This document shows positions 7,785 to 14,332 of a DNA stretch of 21,737 nt, one piece after another. How positions within the stretch are numbered: position 1 is the first letter of the stretch; every line of letters begins with the position of its first letter. Under the pieces are notes generated by a model that worked only from the letters and a program-made list of their open reading frames with translations, made no database searches and had not been told where the DNA came from. The stretch covers positions 73,318 to 95,054 of the forward strand of contig DIHI01000080.1 of NCBI GenBank assembly GCA_002420085.1, read 5' to 3'. Made by a program: the position numbers and the translations under genes. This stretch comes from Lysobacterales bacterium UBA5700. GTDB taxonomy: Bacteria > Pseudomonadota > Gammaproteobacteria > Xanthomonadales > Xanthomonadaceae.

Positions 7785-9281
7785 ATGACCGATCAACCCA
7801 TGCGGACGGTGGTCATCGTCGGTGGCGGCACCGCCGGCTGGATGGCGGCTGCCGTGCTGTCGAAGGCGTTCGGTTCGAGCCTGACCATCGAACTGGTCGA
7901 ATCCGACGAGATCGGGATCGTCGGGGTCGGTGAGGCAACCATCCCGCAGATTCGCCTGATCAACCAGTTCCTGGGTCTGGATGAAAACGAATTCCTGCGG
8001 GCCAGCCAGGGCAGCTTCAAGCTGGGCATCCAGTTCAACGATTGGACGCGGTTGGGCGATTCCTACCTGCATGCCTTCGGCGAGATCGGTCTGCCGATCG
8101 GCCTGCTCGGCTTCCACCACTACTGGCTGCGCGCGAGTGCAGAGGGCCTGACCGAGCCGTACTGGGCCTGGTCGCTGAACGCCCAGGCGGCGGCCGGCCT
8201 TCGTTTCGATCGGCTGGAGCGGATCGGCCAGTCGCCGCTCGGCGGCATCCGCTATGCCTTCCATTTCGATGCCGGTCTGTATGCCCGTTACCTGCGCAGC
8301 CACTCCGAGGCGCGCGGTGTGCGTCGAACCGAGGGCCGGATCGTTACGGTCGAGCGGCGCGAACCCGATGGCGACATCGCGGCCGTGGTGCTCGACGGCG
8401 GTCGGCGGATCGCGGGCGAATTGTTCCTCGACTGTTCGGGTTTCCGGGGTCTGCTGATCGAAGGTGCGTTGGCCAGCGGTTACGACGAGTGGAGCCACTG
8501 GCTGCCCTGCGATCGGGCGATCGCGGTGCCGAGCAGCCGGAGCGAAACGTTCCGGCCGTACACCCAGGCCAATGCTCGGAGTGCGGGTTGGCAATGGCGA
8601 ATCCCGCTCCAGCATCGGACCGGCAATGGTCATGTCTACTCCAGCCGGCACATGAGCGATGACCAGGCGGCAGCCATCCTGCTTGCCAATCTCGATGGTG
8701 AGCCGTTGGCCGATCCGCGCCCGCTCCGCTTCGTGACCGGCATGCGCAGGCGCTGCTGGGTCGGCAATTGCATCGCGATCGGCTTGGCCAGCGGTTTCAT
8801 GGAGCCGCTGGAATCGACCAGCATCCATCTGATCCAATCGGCGATCGGCCGCCTGCTGCAACTGTTCCCGCAGCGGCATATCGACCCGGCACTGCGCGAC
8901 GAGTACAACCGTCAGACCCGCTTCGAGTACGAGCGCATCCGGGATTTTCTGATTCTCCACTACAAGGCCACCGAGCGTGACGACAGCGAATTCTGGCGCG
9001 CGTGCGCGGCCATGCCGATCCCGGAGTCGCTGCAACGTCGGATCGATCTGTTCCGTGCCGATGGCCGTATCCAGCGTGATGCCGATGAGCTGTTCACCGA
9101 GGGTAGTTGGGTTCAGGTGCTGCTGGGTCAGGGGATCGTGCCCAAGCAGCATCACCCGGTCGCCGATGCGATCGATCGCACGCGATTGCATGAGATCTTG
9201 CACGCCAGCCATGCCCTGATCGCCCGCACCGCACAGGCCCTGCCGAGCCACGCCGAGTTCGTTGCCGGCATCAGTGCCTGA
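7785..9281 (+). CDS. Flavin-dependent (tryptophan-halogenase-like) halogenase
   Basis: A 498-residue member of the tryptophan halogenase family: FADH2 and oxygen form hypohalous acid, which halogenates an aromatic substrate through an active-site lysine. Visible motifs are the FAD-binding GGGTAGW (residues 13-19), GVGEATIP (47-54), the candidate catalytic K79 in SFKLGIQF, the family signature WQWRIP (269-274), and FMEPLESTS (338-346), whose E343 and S344 align with the PrnA active-site glutamate and halide-site serine. The ATG at 7785 is preferred because AGGGAGAG precedes it and the FAD motif normally lies close to the N-terminus; ATG 7698 with GGAG would add 29 unconserved residues. No signal peptide is seen. 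Members of this type often adjoin TonB-dependent receptors in Xanthomonadales and Caulobacterales, and characterised relatives halogenate indole-type compounds in vitro. The true substrate is unknown, and a flavin partner reductase is not in the window. Confidence 0.92.
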   Translation: MTDQPMRTVVIVGGGTAGWMAAAVLSKAFGSSLTIELVESDEIGIVGVGEATIPQIRLINQFLGLDENEFLRASQGSFKLGIQFNDWTRLGDSYLHAFGEIGLPIGLLGFHHYWLRASAEGLTEPYWAWSLNAQAAAGLRFDRLERIGQSPLGGIRYAFHFDAGLYARYLRSHSEARGVRRTEGRIVTVERREPDGDIAAVVLDGGRRIAGELFLDCSGFRGLLIEGALASGYDEWSHWLPCDRAIAVPSSRSETFRPYTQANARSAGWQWRIPLQHRTGNGHVYSSRHMSDDQAAAILLANLDGEPLADPRPLRFVTGMRRRCWVGNCIAIGLASGFMEPLESTSIHLIQSAIGRLLQLFPQRHIDPALRDEYNRQTRFEYERIRDFLILHYKATERDDSEFWRACAAMPIPESLQRRIDLFRADGRIQRDADELFTEGSWVQVLLGQGIVPKQHHPVADAIDRTRLHEILHASHALIARTAQALPSHAEFVAGISA

Positions 9282-9323
9282 CACCACTGACCGGTCGGCA
9301 CAGCCTCACCGGACACGGCACGT

Positions 9324-9343
9324 GCAGCGAGCGGCTTCGCTGC
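9324..9343 (+). other. Hairpin after the halogenase gene
   Basis: A perfect 7-bp inverted repeat (GCAGCGA/TCGCTGC) with a 6-base loop, 43 bases after the halogenase stop and before the next receptor. There is no T-tract, so its role as a terminator is uncertain. Confidence 0.3.
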
Positions 9344-9399
9344 CGGCAGCGGATCGGCTATCGTGGCCGTCCTGATCGTGGTGGGTGGCGGATGCAGTG

Positions 9400-11421
9400 A
9401 TGACGATGGCTATGCTGGTGCTCGGCCTGTTGACGGCGACCGAACTGGATCGGGTGACCGTTACGGCGCGCCATGCTGTCGAGGCCCGCCCGGAAGCGGT
9501 CGCGGTGATCGATGCAGCGCAGATCGATGTGGTCGCGGCGATCCATCCGAACGAACTGTTCGGCCGGGTTCCCGGTGTCTGGATCAGTCGCGGCAGTGGT
9601 CAGGAGTTGCTGACCGCGATCCGCTCACCGGTGCTGACCGGGCCGGGTGCCTGCGGAGCATTTGCGATCCTTGAGGACGGTGTGCCGATCCGGCCGACCG
9701 CATTCTGCAACGTCAACAACCTGTTCGAGGCGGCAACCGAAATGGCTGGATCGATCGAGGTGCTGCGCGGACCGGGCGCGGTGGTGCTCGGTTCCAATGC
9801 CCTGCACGGCGCGATCGCGACGACCCCGCGCCGGCCGGGCGAAGCACCGCATCGGGCTGTGACCGTGACCGCCGGTCCGCACGGTTTCCGACGGATCAGT
9901 GGAACCCTGGCCGATGTCGATCGCGATCATGCCTGGCGCCTGGATGGCTATGGCGTCAGCACCGGCAGTTTCCGCGATGGTGAAGGCTACGACCAGCAGA
10001 AGCTGAGCCTGCAATGGGCGGTGCCCACCTGGTCGGGCAGCCCGAGCGTCCTGCTGAGTGCCAGCAACCTCAATCAGGAGACCGCCGGCTTCATCACCGG
10101 CCGCGATGCCTTCCGTGATCGACGCCGGTTCGACAACCAGAATCCGGAAGCCTTCCGCGATGCGTTCGCGCTCCGGGTGCAGGGGCGCTGGTCGTGGCCG
10201 CTGGTCGGTGGCTGGCTGGAGTGGGTGCCGTATGCCCGTCATGATGCGATGCGCTTCCTCCAGCATTTCACGCCTGGTAAGCCGCTGGAGGAAAACGACA
10301 GCCGCAGTGCCGGCAGTCAACTGATGTGGCGGTTCGAGGGTCGCTGGCGCGGGCAGGCCGGCTTCGATGTCGAGCATGCTCGGGGAGACCTGCTGGAAGT
10401 CCAGGCGCAGCCGCTGACCGATGCCAGCCCATTCCAGAATGCCGTTCGCCCAGCGGGTCGGCATTACGACTATCGGGTCGCTACCCGGATGCTGGCCGGT
10501 TTCGCCGAGCTGGAGCGGACGGTGGGCGTGAACACCCGGCTGCTGGCCGGCGCACGCTACGAGCGCCTGCGGCTGGCCTACGACAATCGCGCTGGCGACG
10601 GCAACCTGCGTGAAGACGGCACCGCCTGTGGGTTCGGTGGGTGTCTGTTCAATCGCCCGGCCGATCGCCGGGATCGCTTCGACCACGCCTCGGCACAGTT
10701 CGGGCTGCACCATGGGCTCGACGAGCGCTGGACGGTCAGCGCCCGATTCGCCCGTGGCTTCCGTTTTCCGCAGGCGGGCGAACTGTACCGGCTCCAGCGC
10801 GGCCAGGCAGTTGCCGATCTCCGCCCGGAAACCCTGACCGGCCCGGAACTCGGGCTCGCCTATCGCGACGATCGGCTCGCCCTCGAACTGCATGCCTACG
10901 ATTACCGCAAGCGCAATGTGATTCTGCGCGATGCCCAGGGCTTCAACATCAGTGACGGCCGCACCCGCCATCGCGGCATCGAGGCGAGCGTCCGCTGGCA
11001 GGGACCAGCCGGCCTCTGGCTGGAAGGCAATGCGGCGTATTCGGATCAGCGCTACCGCTTCGATCGTGCGGTGGCCGGTGGCGAGACGATCATCGCCGGC
11101 AACCCGATCGACACGGCACCGCGCTGGCTGGCCGGCACGCGGATCGGCCTGGACAGTCTCACCCTGGGTCGGTTCGAGTTGGAGTGGCGCCACCAGGGCG
11201 GTTATTTCCTGGATGCCGGCAACACCGAACGCTACGGCGGCCACGATCTGCTCGATCTGCGCTGGGCGCGGCCACTGTCGGAGCGCGTGCGGCTGACCGC
11301 ACGTCTGGCCAATCTGGGCGATCGCCGATTCGCCGAGCGGGCCGATCTTGCGTTCGGCGAGTTCCGCTATTTTCCAGGTGCCGGTCGTGAGCTTCACATC
11401 GGCGTGTCGTGGTCGCGCTGA
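9400..11421 (+). CDS. TonB-dependent receptor, about 670 residues
   Basis: An outer-membrane receptor of the size usual for siderophore, cobalamin or metal uptake. A TonB-box-like LDRVTVTA occurs directly after a short hydrophobic leader, followed by the plug (ELFGRVPGVWISRGSGQE, AILEDGVPIRPTAF, SIEVLRGPGAVVLGSNALHG) and a barrel ending in HIGVSWSR. The start is uncertain: the frame opens at 9376 after a stop, GTG 9385 would add five residues, and ATG 9400 is chosen because GGTGGCGG lies 8 bases before it. The leader lacks basic residues at its N-terminus, which is odd for a signal peptide. Two cysteine pairs are notable: C85 and C103 in the plug and C410/C415 in an extracellular-loop-like segment; this is unlike the larger receptor upstream. 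The substrate cannot be told. The gene lies 118 bases after the halogenase on the same strand. Confidence 0.9.
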   Translation: MTMAMLVLGLLTATELDRVTVTARHAVEARPEAVAVIDAAQIDVVAAIHPNELFGRVPGVWISRGSGQELLTAIRSPVLTGPGACGAFAILEDGVPIRPTAFCNVNNLFEAATEMAGSIEVLRGPGAVVLGSNALHGAIATTPRRPGEAPHRAVTVTAGPHGFRRISGTLADVDRDHAWRLDGYGVSTGSFRDGEGYDQQKLSLQWAVPTWSGSPSVLLSASNLNQETAGFITGRDAFRDRRRFDNQNPEAFRDAFALRVQGRWSWPLVGGWLEWVPYARHDAMRFLQHFTPGKPLEENDSRSAGSQLMWRFEGRWRGQAGFDVEHARGDLLEVQAQPLTDASPFQNAVRPAGRHYDYRVATRMLAGFAELERTVGVNTRLLAGARYERLRLAYDNRAGDGNLREDGTACGFGGCLFNRPADRRDRFDHASAQFGLHHGLDERWTVSARFARGFRFPQAGELYRLQRGQAVADLRPETLTGPELGLAYRDDRLALELHAYDYRKRNVILRDAQGFNISDGRTRHRGIEASVRWQGPAGLWLEGNAAYSDQRYRFDRAVAGGETIIAGNPIDTAPRWLAGTRIGLDSLTLGRFELEWRHQGGYFLDAGNTERYGGHDLLDLRWARPLSERVRLTARLANLGDRRFAERADLAFGEFRYFPGAGRELHIGVSWSR

Positions 11422-11508
11422 TGATTGCCTGACATGGTCGATTTGGCACCGGCTGTGCTCGAGGACGGCGCGCCTCGATGGCCGGTGGCGACCGAACGCA
11501 CGATGCGC

Positions 11509-11536
11509 TTGACCTGGTGGCGCCGCCGTGTACGCT
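11509..11536 (+). promoter_or_regulatory. Sigma70-type promoter of the acyl-CoA ligase gene
   Basis: TTGACC (11509-11514) and TACGCT (11531-11536) are separated by 16 bases. Transcription would begin near 11543, about 45 bases before the ATG. The -35 box is the best in the window. Confidence 0.6.
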
Positions 11537-11587
11537 GCCAGTCACAGGTGCCCGCTCGTGGCGCCGTGACCGAATCAGGGGGGAATC

Positions 11588-13225
11588 ATGCTGGCCGCAC
11601 TGCAACAGCAACTTATCGATCGTGCTCGGCAAACGCCGGATCGGGTCTATCTTTGCCAGCCGATCGACCGTCGCTGGCATCAGTGGACCTGGGCCGAGGC
11701 CGTGGCCGAAGCCGAGCGGGTCGCCGTTGCGCTGCATCGGCTCGGATTGCGTCCGGGCGATCGGGTCGGACTGGTGTCGAAGAACTGCGCGCACTGGGTG
11801 ATCGCCGACATGGCGATGATCCTGTCCGGCCTGGTCAGTGTGCCGGTCTACCCGACCGCCAGTGCCCGCACCATCGAGCAGATTCTCCGGCACAGCGGCG
11901 CCAAAGCCTGTTTCATCGGCAAGCTGGAACACCCCGAGAGTCAGCGCAAGGGTATCCCGGAGGAGGTCGTCACCGTGGCGATGCCCTATCCCGGCGCGAC
12001 CGGCACGTACCGGTGGGATGCCCTGATCAGCGAATCTGCCGACGGCTTCCAGCCCCATCCGGCCAGTGAAGACGATCTGGCGACCCTGCTCTACACCTCG
12101 GGTTCGACGGGCGAGCCCAAGGGTGCGATGCACAGCTATCGCAACTTCGCGTTCGTCGGATCGGCCCTGGCCAAGGCCCTCGACATCCGTACCGGCGATC
12201 GCGTGCTGTCCTACCTGCCGCTCTCGCATTGCACCGAGCGGGCCTATGTCGAGGCGACCAGCTTCCATTCCGAGGCGACCCTGTATTTCGTCGAGAGTCT
12301 CGACACCTTCGCCGCCGACCTGCTGCATGCCCGACCGACTCTGTTCGGGTCGGTGCCGCGGTTGTGGAAGAAGTTCCAACTCGGCGTGCTCGACAGGCTC
12401 CCGCCCGAGCGCCTGGACCGCTTGCTGCGCATCCCTCTGGTGGCCGGGTTGATTCGTCGCAAGATCAAGCGCGGTCTGGGCATCGATCGTGCGACCTGGT
12501 TTGCCAGCGGTTCGGCGCCGATCGCGCCGGTGCTGCTGGAATGGTGGCATCGGGTCGGTGTGACCATCCGCGAGGGTTGGGGCATGACCGAGACCTTCGC
12601 CTACGGCACCCAACTCGGGCGTCAGGGGATGCCGCGTTTCGGCTGCATCGGCAAGGCGTTGCCCCAGGTGGAACTGAAGACCGGCGACAACGACGAATTG
12701 CTGATCCGCTCGCCGTCCCTGATGCAGGGCTATTACCGGGAGCCGGAGCTGAGCGAACGCAGCTTCGTCGATGGGTTCTTCCGAACCGGTGACCGCGCAT
12801 TCATCGATCCGGACGGTTGGGTCGCGATCACCGGGCGGGTCAAGGACGTGTTCAAGACCAGCAAGGGCAAGTATGTCGCGCCGGTGCCCCTGGAGAGCCT
12901 GCTGGCCCGCAATGAACTCATCGAGCAGGCGTGCGTGGTTGGCGAGCGGCTCGATCAGCCGGTTGCCCTGATCCAACTCGCCGAGCACATCGGCATCGAT
13001 GACGACACTCTGCGCATCCGACTGGGCGAGACGCTTGATGCGGTCAACCGGCAATTGGAGCCACACGAGCGGATCGGGGGGGCGATCGTGATCGACGAGC
13101 GCTGGACCGTGGACAACGATCTGCTGACGCCGACCCTGAAGATCCGTCGCGACATCATCGAAGCCCGCTACCGCAGTCTGGTCGAGGCACGTCAGGATCG
13201 GGTCGTGCGGGTGCCGGCCGCATGA
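11588..13225 (+). CDS. AMP-forming acyl-CoA synthetase (long-chain fatty acid--CoA ligase type)
   Basis: A 545-residue ANL-superfamily enzyme that activates a carboxylic acid with ATP to an acyl-adenylate and then an acyl-CoA. The phosphate-binding loop is TSGSTGEPKGA (170-180). Further motifs are GWGMTETF (A5 type), TGDRAFIDPDGW (A7), GRVKDVFKTSKGKYVAP (A8, in the form seen in eukaryotic-like and FadD15-like long-chain ligases), and TPTLKIRRDI near the end, with the lysine expected for adenylation. It is somewhat shorter than FadD15-type enzymes (about 600 residues) but complete. AGGGGGG lies just before the ATG, and a clear promoter precedes it, so it can be transcribed apart from the upstream receptor. 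The chain length of the substrate cannot be read from the sequence. Confidence 0.93.
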   Translation: MLAALQQQLIDRARQTPDRVYLCQPIDRRWHQWTWAEAVAEAERVAVALHRLGLRPGDRVGLVSKNCAHWVIADMAMILSGLVSVPVYPTASARTIEQILRHSGAKACFIGKLEHPESQRKGIPEEVVTVAMPYPGATGTYRWDALISESADGFQPHPASEDDLATLLYTSGSTGEPKGAMHSYRNFAFVGSALAKALDIRTGDRVLSYLPLSHCTERAYVEATSFHSEATLYFVESLDTFAADLLHARPTLFGSVPRLWKKFQLGVLDRLPPERLDRLLRIPLVAGLIRRKIKRGLGIDRATWFASGSAPIAPVLLEWWHRVGVTIREGWGMTETFAYGTQLGRQGMPRFGCIGKALPQVELKTGDNDELLIRSPSLMQGYYREPELSERSFVDGFFRTGDRAFIDPDGWVAITGRVKDVFKTSKGKYVAPVPLESLLARNELIEQACVVGERLDQPVALIQLAEHIGIDDDTLRIRLGETLDAVNRQLEPHERIGGAIVIDERWTVDNDLLTPTLKIRRDIIEARYRSLVEARQDRVVRVPAA

Positions 13226-13226
13226 T

Positions 13227-13262
13227 CGCAGTCGGTGCTGCGGCCCGCTGCTGCTGACTGCG
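13227..13262 (+). terminator. Hairpin after the acyl-CoA ligase gene
   Basis: Inverted repeat CGCAGTC/GACTGCG with a GC-rich, partly paired interior, starting two bases after the stop codon. There is no T-tract; a rho-assisted terminator or 3'-end-stabilising hairpin is the likeliest role. Confidence 0.4.
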
Positions 13263-13345
13263 TGTGATCGGCTGGGTACGAGGGTCGACGGACGGTGGCC
13301 GGACGGTGTGGTTCGGCGAGCGGTGGTCGCCTGCTGGACAAAAAT

Positions 13346-13478
13346 AGGGGTCGGGTCCAGCTCCGAATGGTGCGGCGCGGCCTTGCCTGCGGCTACACTC
13401 CGGCGAGCGCATGGATTCCTCTTCCACGCCCATGCGCTCTTCCTTCGCTGGACCCGACTCCGTGTCTACCCGACCCCT
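13346..13478. repeat. Small element with terminal inverted repeats (MITE-like or transposase remnant)
   Basis: AGGGGTCGGGT at 13346-13356 is repeated perfectly in inverted form at 13468-13478. Inside, GGGGTCGGGTCCAGC (13347-13361) is inverted at 13447-13461 with one mismatch in 15, so the right end carries two copies of the terminal motif. A perfect 9-bp inverted repeat, AGCGCATGG/CCATGCGCT (13406-13414 and 13430-13438), lies in the middle. The terminal motif resembles GGGTCGGGTCC and GGGTCAGAGT ends that I associate with REP-type tyrosine transposase elements in gammaproteobacteria; this link is from memory and is inference. No target-site duplication is seen. Confidence 0.5.
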
Positions 13479-13778
13479 GTCATCCTTGAGTCGTCCTTGA
13501 ATCATCCATGACCATTGCCTTCCGTGCGTTGAAAACTCCCTTTGCTCCACATCCGTTTGCTACGCGATGCCACCGGCATCGGGTTCGTCCTTGCCTGGGC
13601 CTGTCCCTGCCCGCTGAGCGTGTTGGTGTGGCGGACTCCCCATTTCCCCTTGAACCTCCACCCCGTGTCCCTGTCTTCCCAGTTCGCTAGCCTTGGGTCG
13701 GCGCGGGTCTTCCCGACCCGGCCGGCCGGTGTCCGTTCCGGCTTGGGTATGATGTTGCCAACGCAAGCAAGTAATGTC

Positions 13779-13825
13779 GTGAGTCGGGCTCACCTAAATT
13801 GGCGATTGTGGCTCACTGGAGTCAC
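13779..13825. promoter_or_regulatory. Cluster of GTGA-type half-sites before the XRE regulator
   Basis: GTGAGTCGGGCTCAC (13779-13793) is an inverted repeat with 5-bp arms. Two further half-sites in the CTCAC/GTCAC form occur at 13812-13816 and 13821-13825. Placed 36-82 bases before the regulator's ATG, they could be its autoregulatory operators. Confidence 0.35.
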
Positions 13826-13848
13826 AGGCTGCTGCCTGGATCGCTGGC

Positions 13849-13854
13849 TAGACT
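13849..13854 (+). promoter_or_regulatory. Possible -10 box of a leaderless XRE regulator mRNA
   Basis: TAGACT is followed by six bases and then the ATG at 13861, so the predicted transcription start coincides with the start codon. No good -35 is found at 16-19 bases. No Shine-Dalgarno precedes the gene. Confidence 0.4.
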
Positions 13855-13860
13855 TGCCGG

Positions 13861-14250
13861 ATGTCGCTCCCCGACCGCATCCGCTCTGCCCGACGCCGCG
13901 CACGACTCAGTCAGGCCGCACTTGCGGCTCGGATCGGCATTGATCGCAGTGCGGTCAGTCATTGGGAGCGCGGGCGTGGCAACGTGCCTTCATCCGCCAA
14001 TCTGTTTGCGGTTGCCAACATCACCGGGGTTCGTATCGAGTGGCTGGCGCATGGTCAGGGATCGATGACCCCGCATGCCAGTGTCGCCTACGATGAACTG
14101 GTGCCGATTCACGAGGACTATGCCCGTGACGAGGATGAGGAATACCTGCTGCGCGGATTCCGACAGTTGAGTGCAAAGGATCGCCGGGCCTTGCGGCGAC
14201 GTCTGGAGCAGTTGCTTCCCGAGCAAGGGTCGGAGCCTCCGGCCAACTGA
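13861..14250 (+). CDS. XRE-family helix-turn-helix transcriptional regulator
   Basis: A 129-residue DNA-binding protein. Residues about 4-62 form a Cro/C1-type domain (RIRSARRRARLSQAALAARI, then DRSAVSHWERGRGNVPSS), in which the recognition helix lies near SAVSHWERG. The segment ANLFAVANITGVRIEWLAHG is typical of phage-repressor-like members. The remainder, about residues 70-129, is acidic and then helical and basic (LSAKDRRALRRRLEQLLPEQ), probably for dimerisation; there is no peptidase or sensor domain. The start lacks a Shine-Dalgarno but has a -10-like box exactly six bases before it. It lies 82 bases upstream of the Kef-type antiporter gene on the same strand, which has its own promoter-like sequence. 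Its targets are unknown; autoregulation is suggested by half-sites upstream. Arrival with mobile DNA is possible given the neighbouring inverted-repeat element. Confidence 0.88.
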   Translation: MSLPDRIRSARRRARLSQAALAARIGIDRSAVSHWERGRGNVPSSANLFAVANITGVRIEWLAHGQGSMTPHASVAYDELVPIHEDYARDEDEEYLLRGFRQLSAKDRRALRRRLEQLLPEQGSEPPAN

Positions 14251-14296
14251 CCGCAGGTCACGGACCATCGCAGACGGGTGGTGCCAGTGCGCCGGG

Positions 14297-14326
14297 TCGG
14301 CAAGCGTCATCCGGCTTCGCCATAAT
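14297..14326 (+). promoter_or_regulatory. Possible promoter of a leaderless Kef-type antiporter mRNA
   Basis: TCGGCA (14297-14302), an 18-base spacer and CATAAT (14321-14326) are followed by six bases and the ATG at 14333. The start codon would then be at or next to the transcription start. There is no convincing ribosome binding site. Confidence 0.45.
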
Positions 14327-14332
14327 GCCGGG

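Larger units (their letters stand above)
13226..13860. other. Gene-free stretch of about 635 bp
   Basis: No reading frame here shows a recognisable protein or a good ribosome binding site; the short open frames overlap one another and look like chance products of GC-rich DNA. It holds a hairpin after the acyl-CoA ligase, an inverted-repeat element at 13346-13478, a C-rich tract on the plus strand from about 13500 to 13700 of unknown nature, and GTGA-type half-sites before the XRE regulator gene. Decayed mobile DNA is a possible origin. Confidence 0.6.

Noticed and set aside
13542..13943. A 133-codon open frame running from the gene-free stretch into the XRE regulator
   Set aside because: It overlaps the regulator out of frame, has no similarity I can recognise and no ribosome binding site; it looks like chance.
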